The notes under the pieces are model-generated. The model was not told where the DNA came from, searched no databases, and saw only the letters and a list, made by a program, of their open reading frames with translations. DNA of 64,000 nucleotides from Oscillospiraceae bacterium (GTDB lineage Bacteria; Bacillota; Clostridia; Oscillospirales; Ruminococcaceae). How positions within the stretch are numbered: the first letter of the stretch is position 1; each line of letters opens with the position of its first letter. Shown piece after piece: positions 53,119 to 62,510 of the stretch. A program made the position numbers and the translations under genes. The DNA lies in assembly GCA_022835495.1 (NCBI GenBank), contig BQOK01000001.1:1922001-1986000 (forward strand). Reading direction: 5' to 3'.

Positions 53119-54735
53119 GTGACACAAAAAAGGATCGTGGCGTTGTTCGGAACGTTTCTGGCGGCGTTTGGGGTGGTGATGGGGCGGCTGTTTTTGCTGG
53201 CGCAGAACACCACCTATGCCCAAACGGCCCGCGAGCAAACGGTCACTACCCTGGCACTGGAACCCCAGCGGGGCAATTTGTACGATTGTAAGGGGAGCTG
53301 CCTGACCAGTTACGGTACACGCTATTTTGCGCTCTCGATCCCCGGCGAGAGCAGCTATGCAGAGCTGTTTCACTATGTGCCCTATTCCAGCCAGACCCTG
53401 CTCTATGAAAAAAGGAACGCACTGGCCCCCTTTTTGATCGAGGTGGACCGGGATCTCACCGACAAGGGCATATACACCTACACCGTGCCGGGGCGCTATT
53501 TCCCCACGCCGGTGGCGGAACATCTGATCGGATATCTGGACGGGGAGGGGCACGGCGTGGCCGGGCTGGAAGCCGCGTTCGACGAGCTGCTGAGCCAGAA
53601 CCGCCCCGCAAGCTATGTGCAGTGCTCCACCACCGCCCAGGGAACCTTGCTGGAGGGCACCGAGCCGGAGCTGATCACCGAGCAAAAGGACAGCCAGGGG
53701 GTCATGCTGACCCTGGATGGAGCCATGCAGCGCGCCTGTGAAGGGGTTGCGGCAAGCACCATCAAAAAAGGCTGTATTTTGGTGCTGGACACCGCCACGG
53801 CCAAGGTACGCGCCAGCGTGAGCCTGCCGGCCTTTGACCCGGAAGCGGTGGAGAAGAGCATCCGCGCGCAGGATACCTCGCTGCTCAACCGGGCGTTCTG
53901 CCAGTTCAACGTGGGTTCGGTCTTCAAGCCTGTGCTTGCGGCAGCCGCGCTGGAAAAAGGGCTGGACTGGTACAGCATCGAGTGCGAGGGCTATGTGGAC
54001 GTGAACGGCCAGGTCTACCGCTGCGCGCTGAGCCGGGCCCATGGCCTGGTGAACCTGAAAAGCGCCCTGGAGAAAAGCTGCAACAGTTTTTTTATTGAAC
54101 TGGGGCTGAAGCTGGGGGGCAAGGCCATCCTTTCGGAAGCCGAGGCGTTCGGCTTTGGTCAGCCCACGTATTTGGCGGGCGGCCTTAAAAGCGCGGCGGG
54201 CACGCTGCCCAGCGCGGAAACGGTGCAGGACATTGGCCAGCTTGCAAACTTCAGCTTTGGGCAGGGGCAGCTCACCGCAACGCCGCTGCAGATGGCGGCG
54301 GCCATGAATGTGATCGCCTCGGACGGGCAGTACCGCACCCCGGCGTTTTTGGAGGGCGTGGTGGACGAGGCCGGCCGGCAGGTGGAACAAACACTGTATG
54401 AACCGCAGGTGCGCCGGGCCATCAGCACAAATACCGCCGCCGCGCTGCGCTCCATGCTGGCGGGCGTGGTGGAGGAGGGCATCGGCAAAGAGGCGGCCCC
54501 GGAGTACGGCGCCGCGGGCGGCAAGACCGGCACAGCCCAGACCGGGGTGAAAAACCAGGAGGATGTGGAGCTGATGAACTATTGGTTTGCAGGCTTTTGG
54601 CCCGCCGAGGCGCCCCGCTATACCATTGTGATCCTGCAGGATGGGATAACCGAGCCGGAGGTGAGCTCGGCGGCGGTGTTCGCCAAGGTCTGCAACGCGC
54701 TTTACTGGCTTCAGGAGCCGGCTGAAAACAGTTGA
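53119..54735 (+). CDS. Class B penicillin-binding protein (transpeptidase)
   Basis: 538 residues. One N-terminal membrane helix (about 6-28), a dimerisation/pedestal region, then a transpeptidase domain with the nucleophile in NVGSVFKP (Ser267), SCN near 322 and KTGTAQTG near 468. No PASTA domains, so it is nearer to PBP2/SpoVD-core or the cell-cycle type without PASTA. GTG start with GAAGGGG upstream. It crosslinks peptidoglycan outside the membrane. Its stop codon lies inside the -35 box of the alaS promoter. Confidence 0.9.
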   Translation: MTQKRIVALFGTFLAAFGVVMGRLFLLAQNTTYAQTAREQTVTTLALEPQRGNLYDCKGSCLTSYGTRYFALSIPGESSYAELFHYVPYSSQTLLYEKRNALAPFLIEVDRDLTDKGIYTYTVPGRYFPTPVAEHLIGYLDGEGHGVAGLEAAFDELLSQNRPASYVQCSTTAQGTLLEGTEPELITEQKDSQGVMLTLDGAMQRACEGVAASTIKKGCILVLDTATAKVRASVSLPAFDPEAVEKSIRAQDTSLLNRAFCQFNVGSVFKPVLAAAALEKGLDWYSIECEGYVDVNGQVYRCALSRAHGLVNLKSALEKSCNSFFIELGLKLGGKAILSEAEAFGFGQPTYLAGGLKSAAGTLPSAETVQDIGQLANFSFGQGQLTATPLQMAAAMNVIASDGQYRTPAFLEGVVDEAGRQVEQTLYEPQVRRAISTNTAAALRSMLAGVVEEGIGKEAAPEYGAAGGKTGTAQTGVKNQEDVELMNYWFAGFWPAEAPRYTIVILQDGITEPEVSSAAVFAKVCNALYWLQEPAENS

Positions 54736-54760
54736 CAAGCCGTTTTGCGGGCGATATAAT
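54732..54760 (+). promoter_or_regulatory. Consensus promoter of alaS
   Basis: TTGACA (54732-54737) and TATAAT (54755-54760), spacing 17: both hexamers are exact consensus. Confidence 0.92.
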
Positions 54761-54789
54761 CATAAGGTAAACAAATAACATGGCTGTGA

Positions 54790-55012
54790 TGGGGCCAATG
54801 GCAAGCAGAAGGCTTTCAGAGAGGGGACCGGTCGGTGCAAGGTCCCTGCCGGGCGCTGCCGTATGCCACCCCTGAGCCCCCGGCGAGGAACCGGGCGTAT
54901 CCGCGGCGTTAACGCGGCAAGAGCGGCGGCCCTTGAGGCCGCAATTTGGGTGGTACCACGGAAGCTGTTTTGGCCTTCGTCCCTTGACCAGGGGCGAGGG
55001 CTATTCTTTTTT
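54790..55012 (+). promoter_or_regulatory. T-box riboswitch upstream of alaS
   Basis: Stem I-like hairpins are followed by the T-box motif TGGGTGGTACCACGG (54948-54962), and then a terminator GGCCTTCGTCCC/GGGGCGAGGGCT (54972-55002) with TTCTTTTTT. Uncharged tRNA-Ala binding favours the antiterminator. A GCC at 54865-54867 is a candidate specifier codon; not proven. It fills the 334-base gap before alaS. Confidence 0.93.
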
Positions 55013-55069
55013 GGGGACCGCCGCCCATAGGCAAATGCGCAACATACAGTAGAGGAGAAGCGAGAGAAT

Positions 55070-57739
55070 ATGGAATGGACCGGTTTGAACGAACTGCGGG
55101 AAAAATACCTTTCTTTTTTTGAGAGCAAAGGGCATCTGCGCCTGGGCAGCTTTCCGCTGGTGCCCAAAAACGACAACAGCCTGCTGCTGATCAACAGCGG
55201 CATGGCCCCCATGAAAAAGTGGTTCCTGGGCCAGGAGGAGCCGCCCTGCCGCCGCGTGACCACCTGCCAGAAGTGCATCCGCACCCCGGATATCGAGCGG
55301 GTGGGAATTACCGCGCGTCATGGCACCTATTTTGAGATGCTGGGCAATTTCAGCTTCCAGGATTATTTCAAAAAAGAGGCCATTGCCTGGTCGTGGGAGT
55401 TTTTGACTGGGGTGCTGGCGATCCCAGCCGAACTGCTTTACATCTCGGTCTACCTGGAAGACGACGAGGCGTGGGATATCTGGACCAAAGAGATCGGCAT
55501 CCCCGAGGACCACATGGTGCGCTTTGGCAAGGAGGACAACTTCTGGGAGCACGGCTCCGGCCCCTGCGGCCCCTGCAGCGAGATCTATTTCGACCGGGGC
55601 CCCGAGCACGGCTGCGGCAAGCCGGACTGCAAGGTCGGGTGCGACTGCGACCGCTATATGGAGGTTTGGAACCTGGTGTTCAGCCAGTTCGACTCGGACG
55701 GCAAGGGCAACTATGAGCTGCTGGAAAAGCCCAACATCGACACCGGCATGGGCCTGGAACGCCTGGCCTGCGTGCTGCAGAACGTGGGCAACCTGTTCGA
55801 GGTGGACACCGTGCGCGCCATCCTGAACCATGTGGAGCGCATCTCCGGAAAGACCTACGGCCAGGACGAAAAGACCGATATTTCAATCCGGGTCGTGACC
55901 GATCACATCCGTTCCACGGCGTTTATGGTGAGCGACGGCATCCTGCCCTCCAACGAGGGGCGGGGCTATGTGCTGCGCCGCCTGCTGCGCCGCGCCGCCC
56001 GCCACGGCCGCATGCTTGGCATCGGCCGGCCGTTCCTCACCGAGCTGGTGGAAACCGTGATCCAGGAGAACAAGGCCGGCTACCCGGAGCTGGAAGAGCA
56101 CGCGGACTACATTAAAAAAGTGATCGGCACCGAGGAAGAGCGGTTCTACAAGACCATCGACCAGGGAATGAACATTTTGAACGGCCTGATCGAGAATGTG
56201 CGCGCCGCCGCGCAGGCCGGGCGCGAGGCCATCCTCTCCGGGATCGACGCCTTTAAGCTGAACGACACGTTTGGCTTCCCGCTGGACCTCACCAAGGAAA
56301 TCGCCGCAGAGGCTGGCATTCTGGTGGATGAGGATAACTTCCGTGCCGAGATGAAAAAGCAGCGGGAGCAGGCCCGCAGAGACCGGCTTTCCCGCGATAT
56401 TTCCGGCTGGGCGGCCGACCTGTTCGGCGAACTGACCGCAGAGCCCACCTGCTTTACCGGGTACGACACCCTGGAGGACAAGGGTGTGATCCTTGCGCTC
56501 TCGGATGGGGAGGAGCTGCTGGACGCGGTGTCTACGGACGAGGGGGCCAAAGAGGGCGTTCTGGTGGTGCTGGACCGCACCCCCTTCTACGCCGAGAGCG
56601 GCGGCCAAGTGGCGGACACCGGTTCGATTGTAACGGCGGACGGCGCGCGCCTGGAAGTGCGCGATGTGAAAAAGACCCCCAAGGGATATTTTGTGCACAC
56701 CTGCACCCTGCTGGAGGGCACCGCCAAAACGGGCGACACTGTGACCGCCAGCGTTTCCAAGGGGCGGCGCGGCGCCATTGCCCGCAACCACACCAGCGCC
56801 CACCTTCTGCAAAAGGCCCTGCGCGAGGTGCTGGGAAGCCACGTGCACCAGGCGGGGTCCTACGAGGACGACGAGCGGGTCCGGTTCGACTTTACCCATT
56901 TCAGCGCCGTGACGCCGGAAGAGCTTTCGCTGGTAGAGCACATTGTGAACCGGAAAATTTTTGAGGCGCTGGATGTGGAGGTCCGCACCATGCCCCTGGC
57001 CGAAGCCAAAAAAATGGGGGCGATGGCCCTGTTCGGCGAAAAGTACGGCGATGTTGTGCGGGTGGTGGACGTGAACGGCTGGTCCACCGAGTTCTGCGGC
57101 GGCACCCATGTAAAAAATACCGCGCAGCTGGGCTGCTTTAAAATCCTGAACGAGTCCAGTGTTGCGGCGGGCATCCGCCGCATCGAGGGCACCACCGGCT
57201 ACGGCGTGCTCCGCCTGCTGGACGAGCGCACCGAAATGCTGCAGCAGGCGGCGGGCGCGCTGAAGGTGAACAATCTCAAAGACCTGCCGCTGCGCGCCGC
57301 AGCACTGGCAGGCGAGGTCAAAAGCCTTGCCCGGGAGCTGGAGCAGGTCAAGGCCGCAGCGGCGGCCAGCCAGATCGAAGGCCTGTTCGAGAGTGCGGCA
57401 GACGTGAACGGAATCAAAATTCTGACTGCCTATTTTTCGGGGACGGCACCGGAGGCGCTGCGCAGCATGAGCGAAAAGGTGCGGGATAAAGCCCCCAATG
57501 TGGTGAGCGCCCTGGTGGGCAGCAGCGAGGGCAAGCTGACCCTGGCGGTGGCCTGCGGCAAGGGGGCGCTGGACGCCGGCCTGAAGGCAGGCGTGCTTGC
57601 AAAGCAGATCGCCGCCATTGCGGGCGGCAACGGCGGCGGCAAGCCCGACCTGGCGATGGCCGGTCTCAAGGATGAAACCAAGATCGATGAGGCGCTGAAC
57701 GCGGTGCCCGGTATCGTGAAGGCGGCCCTGGAGGGCTGA
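55070..57739 (+). CDS. alaS: Alanyl-tRNA synthetase
   Basis: 889 residues, full length. Class II aminoacylation core (about 1-240, LINSGMAPMKKWF, GMGLERLACV near 225), tRNA-recognition region, editing domain with HTSAHLLQKAL and CGGTHVKNTAQLG zinc site, and the C-terminal oligomerisation/DHHA1 domain. Controlled by the T-box upstream. GGAGAAGCGAGAG upstream of the ATG. Confidence 0.98.
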   Translation: MEWTGLNELREKYLSFFESKGHLRLGSFPLVPKNDNSLLLINSGMAPMKKWFLGQEEPPCRRVTTCQKCIRTPDIERVGITARHGTYFEMLGNFSFQDYFKKEAIAWSWEFLTGVLAIPAELLYISVYLEDDEAWDIWTKEIGIPEDHMVRFGKEDNFWEHGSGPCGPCSEIYFDRGPEHGCGKPDCKVGCDCDRYMEVWNLVFSQFDSDGKGNYELLEKPNIDTGMGLERLACVLQNVGNLFEVDTVRAILNHVERISGKTYGQDEKTDISIRVVTDHIRSTAFMVSDGILPSNEGRGYVLRRLLRRAARHGRMLGIGRPFLTELVETVIQENKAGYPELEEHADYIKKVIGTEEERFYKTIDQGMNILNGLIENVRAAAQAGREAILSGIDAFKLNDTFGFPLDLTKEIAAEAGILVDEDNFRAEMKKQREQARRDRLSRDISGWAADLFGELTAEPTCFTGYDTLEDKGVILALSDGEELLDAVSTDEGAKEGVLVVLDRTPFYAESGGQVADTGSIVTADGARLEVRDVKKTPKGYFVHTCTLLEGTAKTGDTVTASVSKGRRGAIARNHTSAHLLQKALREVLGSHVHQAGSYEDDERVRFDFTHFSAVTPEELSLVEHIVNRKIFEALDVEVRTMPLAEAKKMGAMALFGEKYGDVVRVVDVNGWSTEFCGGTHVKNTAQLGCFKILNESSVAAGIRRIEGTTGYGVLRLLDERTEMLQQAAGALKVNNLKDLPLRAAALAGEVKSLARELEQVKAAAAASQIEGLFESAADVNGIKILTAYFSGTAPEALRSMSEKVRDKAPNVVSALVGSSEGKLTLAVACGKGALDAGLKAGVLAKQIAAIAGGNGGGKPDLAMAGLKDETKIDEALNAVPGIVKAALEG

Positions 57740-57809
57740 GCCGGAAGTTCAAGCACAGCCGCGCCCGGGGAGCAAGGCCCCGGGGCGGCAAAGAAAGGAG
57801 CAGGGAAGC

Positions 57810-58151
57810 ATGGACGATTGCCTTTTTTGTAAAATTGCGGCAGGGCAGATCCCGGCAAACAAACTGTTCGAGGACGAGCAGATCCTGGCTTTTTACGACA
57901 TAGACCCCCAGGCACCGGTGCACTTTTTGGTCATTCCCAAAAAGCACATTCCGTCGGCCGCCTGCCTTATCGAACAGGAGGGTGCGCTGCTGGCCCGTAT
58001 TTATGCCGTGATAGCACGGCTGTGCCGGGAACTGGGCTGTGAAAACGGGTATCGGGTAGTCACCAACGTGGGGGCCGACGGCGGCCAAAGCGTGCCGCAC
58101 CTGCATTTCCACGTGCTTGCAAAGCGCAGCCTTGCCTGGCCCCCGGGCTGA
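57810..58151 (+). CDS. HIT family protein (HINT-like nucleotide hydrolase)
   Basis: 113 residues. CLFCKIAAGQIPA zinc/N-terminal motif and the histidine triad HLHFHVLA (His97, 99, 101). Hydrolyses nucleoside phosphoramidates or similar. AAAGGAGCAGG upstream of the ATG. Confidence 0.95.
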   Translation: MDDCLFCKIAAGQIPANKLFEDEQILAFYDIDPQAPVHFLVIPKKHIPSAACLIEQEGALLARIYAVIARLCRELGCENGYRVVTNVGADGGQSVPHLHFHVLAKRSLAWPPG

Positions 58152-58204
58152 GCGGCATAGGCCTTACTGTGTTTTGAATCAGAAGGGAAGGAAGCTATAA
58201 TACC

Positions 58205-58744
58205 ATGAACGACACATATACCCTGCATGTGGCGGGCCTTACCCGCGAGCTGCCCATCTGCGCCATCAACGAACACCTGGAGATCGCGGCGTTTATTATG
58301 TTCAGCGATGTGGAGCTTACCGTGGCCTGCGCCGAAGCCCTGCTGAAAAAATGCCCCGAATTTGATGTTCTGGTAACGGCCGAGGCAAAAGGGATTCCCC
58401 TGGCCTACGAGATGAGCCGCCAGAGCGGGAAGCTTTATATCCCCGCCCGAAAAGGCGAAAAACTTTACATGCGTGAGCCGGTGGTGGTGGAGGATCAGTC
58501 CATCACCACCAGTGCCCGCCAGAAACTGGTCATTGACCGCAAGGATCTGGACGCCATGAACGGCAAACGGGTGCTGATTGTGGACGATGTGATCAGCACC
58601 GGCGGTTCGCTGCACGCGCTGGAAGCCCTGGTGGGGCGCAGCACCGGCACGGTGGTGGCCCGCGCCGCAGTGCTGGCCGAGGGCGACGCCGCGGACCGCA
58701 CCGACATCGTGTACCTGGAAAAGCTGCCGCTGTTTGCCCGCTAA
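58205..58744 (+). CDS. Purine phosphoribosyltransferase (Apt/Xpt-like)
   Basis: 179 residues. PRPP-binding motif VLIVDDVISTGGS near 120-133, with TAEAKGIPLAYEMSR and the flexible loop SITTSARQKLV. It resembles the adenine-type branch (pattern of Apt-like proteins of Firmicutes); adenine versus xanthine cannot be told from motifs. GAAGGAAG upstream. The ComEC gene follows within six bases. Confidence 0.88.
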   Translation: MNDTYTLHVAGLTRELPICAINEHLEIAAFIMFSDVELTVACAEALLKKCPEFDVLVTAEAKGIPLAYEMSRQSGKLYIPARKGEKLYMREPVVVEDQSITTSARQKLVIDRKDLDAMNGKRVLIVDDVISTGGSLHALEALVGRSTGTVVARAAVLAEGDAADRTDIVYLEKLPLFAR

Positions 58745-58750
58745 GGCGCA

Positions 58751-60838
58751 ATGAGGCGGCCGCTTGCAGTTGTTTGCTGCGCATATATTCTTACCCAGCT
58801 GGCTGCTGCGTTTCTGCCGCCGGCGGCTTTTGTGCCGCTTGCGGCAGTTTTTGTCTGCCTTTTCGCCGCCGCGCTGGCGCGCAAAAAAGGGGGCTATGCA
58901 CGGCTTGTGCCCTTGGCATGCCTGGCAGCGCTGGCTGTGCAGTGGGTGGGCGTTTGGGGGGCGGCGCAGCCCGCGTTTTCCCTGGCCGGCAGCCGGCCGC
59001 AGCTCACCGTGCGGGTGGAAGAGACTAGCCCCGGATATGCCGACGGCATGGTGCGGGCAAGGTTGGAAGTGCTTGCCGCAGAGGGCAGGGCCCTGGGGCC
59101 GCTGCGCCGCTTTTGCATTACCTGCCCGGCATTTCCCGAAGCGCAGCCGGGCGAAATTTACGAGGGTGCGTTTTCTCTGAGCGCGCTGGAAAAAGACAGC
59201 TATTATTATGGGAACCTGGCCGACCGGGTGTACCTGGAAGGCGAGAGCGGGCCCGTGGAACGCGCGGGAATGAGCGGGGCGCTGCGCTTTAAGCTGCTGG
59301 AGGTGCGGCGCATCCTCTCTGCAAGCCTGCGAAAGTATCTGCCACGGGAAGAGGGGGGCGTGCTGGCAGCAATGACGGTGGGCGACCGGTCGCATGTTTC
59401 CGGGCAGCTGCGGGCGGCCTATCGCGCGGCAGGGGCGTCCCACTTATTGGTCGTGTCCGGCCTGCACCTCACGCTGCTCTGCGGGGCGTTTTTGGGCAAC
59501 CGCCCTGTGGGCGGGCGGCTGCGAAAATTAAAGGCGCTGGGCGCGATCTGCGCGGTACTTTTTATGATGGGGCTTACCGGGTTTACCCCGTCGGTCACAA
59601 GGGCCGGCATTGCAGCGCTTATTTTCTATTTTGGCGCGCTGCTGCTGCAGCCTGCCGATTCCTTTACCTCCCTGGGCGTGGCGGCGGTGCTGATCAGCCT
59701 GCAGGGGCCATATGCGCTGTGCGACCTGGGGCTGCAGCTCTCGTTTGCGGCCACATTGGGGGTGTTGACGGCGGGCAAAATGGCACGCCCGCTGCGGGCG
59801 TGGGCGCGCGATACGGAGCGGAAGGCGGCAGCAGCCCTGGCAAAAGCCGGCGAGCTGCTGCTGTGCCCGGTCTTTGCAGCACTTTTTACCCTGCCGGTGC
59901 AATTGGCCGGCGGGCTGACGCCCAGCGGCGTATCGGTGCTGGCAAGCCTGCTGGCGCTGCCGCTGATGGGGCCGACCCTCGTGTGCGGGCTGCTGGCCGG
60001 GCTGTGCGGGCTTGTGCCGGGGCTGGATTTTGCGGCGAGGGTATTCTCTCTGGGCGGCGGACTTCTGGTAAGGCTGCTCAACGCAGTGGCCACGCATTTG
60101 GCGGCGCTGCCCCTGGCCCGCCTGCGCCTGCCGCGGGGCTATGCGCTTTTGGTTCTGGCACTGGCCGTGCTGCTCTGGCTGGCCGCCCGCCGCCTGCGCA
60201 AAATGCGGTGGCTGGCCGCTGTGTTTCCCTGCATGCTGGCGCTGGCCGTGCTTTGCTATACAGGCCTTATGCGCGGGACCGTGCGCGTGGCGCTGGTGGG
60301 CAGCGCCTCCACGCCCTGCGTCGTGGCGGTGGAGGATGGCCGGGCGCTGGTGGCGTTTCAGGGCGGCAGCGCCAACGCGCAGAAGGTACAGGAATACCTT
60401 GAGGAACAGGGCATCGGCCAGATCGCCTGCCTGGTGGACCTGCGCCGCCGGCCGGGCGAGCTGACGCTTGCGGCCCAGCGCACGGTGACCGCGCAGGAGC
60501 TGCCGCAAAATACTGCCGCCGAAGCCCGTGTTTGTGATATAATGGGAACGGTATTCCGCCTGAAAGGCGGCAATTTGCTGATTTTGGATATTAAGGGCTG
60601 TAAGCTGGCCGCTGTGACCGGAAAGCCGCTGGCAGCCCAGCCGCTGAAAGTGGATTTTTTGGTGGGCGGCGGCACTGCGCCGGGCGCGATTGAGCCCGGC
60701 ACACTGCTGAGCGCCAAACGTTACGATTGGCATACAGGATATGCTGCACAGTTCTATTACGCATCACAGGGGGCGGCGGTGTGGGTCCGCCCCGGCCGGT
60801 CGGTAATGCTCAAGGGGGGCAGTTATGCTGTACAGTGA
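58751..60838 (+). CDS. ComEC/Rec2 DNA-uptake channel protein with degenerate C-terminal domain
   Basis: 695 residues. Membrane helices at the N-terminus, an outer DUF4131-type domain (about 80-190), and the Competence domain with ASHLLVVSGLHLTLLCG (about 231-247) and many helices to about 500. The last 175 residues occupy the place of the metallo-beta-lactamase domain but contain no HxHxDH and are short. A complete MBL homologue is encoded at 18789. Overlaps holA by 14 bases. Role: DNA passage in transformation, if the other com genes are present. Confidence 0.88.
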   Translation: MRRPLAVVCCAYILTQLAAAFLPPAAFVPLAAVFVCLFAAALARKKGGYARLVPLACLAALAVQWVGVWGAAQPAFSLAGSRPQLTVRVEETSPGYADGMVRARLEVLAAEGRALGPLRRFCITCPAFPEAQPGEIYEGAFSLSALEKDSYYYGNLADRVYLEGESGPVERAGMSGALRFKLLEVRRILSASLRKYLPREEGGVLAAMTVGDRSHVSGQLRAAYRAAGASHLLVVSGLHLTLLCGAFLGNRPVGGRLRKLKALGAICAVLFMMGLTGFTPSVTRAGIAALIFYFGALLLQPADSFTSLGVAAVLISLQGPYALCDLGLQLSFAATLGVLTAGKMARPLRAWARDTERKAAAALAKAGELLLCPVFAALFTLPVQLAGGLTPSGVSVLASLLALPLMGPTLVCGLLAGLCGLVPGLDFAARVFSLGGGLLVRLLNAVATHLAALPLARLRLPRGYALLVLALAVLLWLAARRLRKMRWLAAVFPCMLALAVLCYTGLMRGTVRVALVGSASTPCVVAVEDGRALVAFQGGSANAQKVQEYLEEQGIGQIACLVDLRRRPGELTLAAQRTVTAQELPQNTAAEARVCDIMGTVFRLKGGNLLILDIKGCKLAAVTGKPLAAQPLKVDFLVGGGTAPGAIEPGTLLSAKRYDWHTGYAAQFYYASQGAAVWVRPGRSVMLKGGSYAVQ

Positions 60839-61850
60839 ACAAAAAAGGAATGCCGCGCTGCAAAATGGGGCACCGGTGTTTTATTTCTATTCCACCGACC
60901 CGTTTTTGGCCCGCTCTGCCGCCGACAAGACAGCCGCCGCACTGGTGGACCAGGGGGGCGAAACCACCCGGCTGGACGGGCCTTCCCCCACGGTGGAAGA
61001 GATCGTAATGGCCGCGGGGACCATCTCTTTTTTTGGAACCCGCCGTGTGGTGGAGCTGCCCGCCCTGCAGCCCTCGGCCTATACCGATAAGGATATGAAC
61101 GCGGTGTGCGATACGCTGAAAAGCGCCGAGAACGCGGTGTTTGTGATCTACAGCGTGCTGCCTGAGGAACGGGGAAAGATCAAACTGGGCAAACAGGCGA
61201 AAAAGCTGGCCGAGACCTGCGAGGCGCTGGGCTATGCCGCCGAGATATCCCGCCCGGGCCCGCAGGAGATCCGCCGCCTTTTGCGCGAACGCGCGGAAAA
61301 GCAGGGAACCGCGCTGCCGGAAAACGCGGCGGCGGCGCTGCTGGAGCGGTGCGGGCAGGACCTGTTCCTTTTGGAAAACGAGGTGGACAAGCTTGCCGCC
61401 GCCAGCGGCTACACCGAGATCAGCCCCGCGCTGGTGGCGGAGATGGGTACCCTGGACCTGGAGGCGGACGTATTTGAGATGGTGCGCCATGTCACCGCCC
61501 GCAATCCCTCCAAGGCCTGCGAGAAGCTGGAAACCCTGCTGCGGCTGCAGAACGAGCCGATTGCGATCACCGCAGCGCTGATCGGCAGCTATGTGGATAT
61601 GTACCGCGTAAAGGCTGGGCAGCAGAAAAAGAAGGCATACGGCCAGGTACACAAGGATTTTGGGTATAAAGGCAGCGATTTCCGGCTGAAAAAGAGCAGT
61701 GAAACCGCCGCGCGCTACACCCCTGCGCAATTGGCCCGCTGCCTGGAGATCCTGGCCGAGCTGGATAAAAGCCTGAAGGGTTCGCCGGTGGGGGGAGATA
61801 TTTTGCTGCAGGCCGCTTTGTGCCAGCTGGCGGCCGGGGGGCGCCCATGA
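60825..61850 (+). CDS. holA: DNA polymerase III delta subunit
   Basis: 341 residues. FYFYSTDPFLARSAAD at the N-terminus, a P-loop-like AAA+ core without Walker A, and DLFLLENEVDKLAAASG and VTARNPSKACEKLETLL in the later domains match HolA. Clamp-loader wrench. comEC-holA adjacency is the common Firmicute order. Confidence 0.9.
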   Translation: MLYSEQKRNAALQNGAPVFYFYSTDPFLARSAADKTAAALVDQGGETTRLDGPSPTVEEIVMAAGTISFFGTRRVVELPALQPSAYTDKDMNAVCDTLKSAENAVFVIYSVLPEERGKIKLGKQAKKLAETCEALGYAAEISRPGPQEIRRLLRERAEKQGTALPENAAAALLERCGQDLFLLENEVDKLAAASGYTEISPALVAEMGTLDLEADVFEMVRHVTARNPSKACEKLETLLRLQNEPIAITAALIGSYVDMYRVKAGQQKKKAYGQVHKDFGYKGSDFRLKKSSETAARYTPAQLARCLEILAELDKSLKGSPVGGDILLQAALCQLAAGGRP

Positions 61851-62446
61851 GTGAGAGGCTGCGCATCCGGCAGGTGCTGGTGGTGGAGGGAAAATACGAC
61901 GCCGCGGCCCTGGCAGGGGTGGTGGACGGGCTGATCCTGACCACCGACGGCTTTGGAATTTATAAAGACAAAGAAACGCAGGCGCTTTTAAAGGAATTGG
62001 GCCGTGCGCGGGGGGTCATATTGCTCACAGACCCGGACGCCGCAGGCTTTCGCATCCGCAATTATGTGGCCAACCTGGTGGGGCAGGAACATGTGCGGCA
62101 GGCCTATGTGCCCGCTGTGCCCGGCAAAGAGAGCCGCAAGGAACAGCCCGGCAGGGAAGGGCTGCTGGGCGTAGAGGGTCTGCCTGCCGCCACCCTGCGA
62201 AAGGCTGTTCTGGACGCGGGCGCCGAGCCTGCCGCCCCGCGTGCAGGCCGGCCTATTACCTATGCCGATCTGTATGCATGGGGGCTCTCGGGCACGGCGG
62301 GCAGCCAGCAGGCGCGCTTTGCCCTGCTGCGCAGGCTCGGCCTGCCGCCGCGGCTCTCAAAACGCGCTTTGTGCCAGGTGCTGAACAGCCTGCACACCTG
62401 GGAAGAAATTGAAGAGCTGTGCAAAGGAGCGCCGGAAAAGCGATGA
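61847..62446 (+). CDS. Toprim-domain protein, RNase M5-like (DUF4093)
   Basis: 199 residues. Toprim motifs VVEGKYDAAAL (Glu) and LLTDPDAAGFRIR (Asp-x-Asp), then KEQPGREGLLGVEG and a C-terminal DUF4093-type helical domain. RNase M5 matures 5S rRNA; this protein is the same length and organisation. The ATG overlaps the holA stop. Confidence 0.85.
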   Translation: MSERLRIRQVLVVEGKYDAAALAGVVDGLILTTDGFGIYKDKETQALLKELGRARGVILLTDPDAAGFRIRNYVANLVGQEHVRQAYVPAVPGKESRKEQPGREGLLGVEGLPAATLRKAVLDAGAEPAAPRAGRPITYADLYAWGLSGTAGSQQARFALLRRLGLPPRLSKRALCQVLNSLHTWEEIEELCKGAPEKR

Positions 62447-62466
62447 TGCTTTTCCGGCGCTCCTTT
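62423..62466. terminator. Bidirectional intrinsic terminator
   Basis: AAAGGAGCGCCGGAAAAGC (62423-62441) pairs with GCTTTTCCGGCGCTCCTTT (62448-62466); begins inside the last codons of the toprim gene. Confidence 0.92.
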
Positions 62467-62510
62467 GCCTGAAAAAACGCGGGAAGGGTTCCCGCCGGGC
62501 AGCTCTGAGG

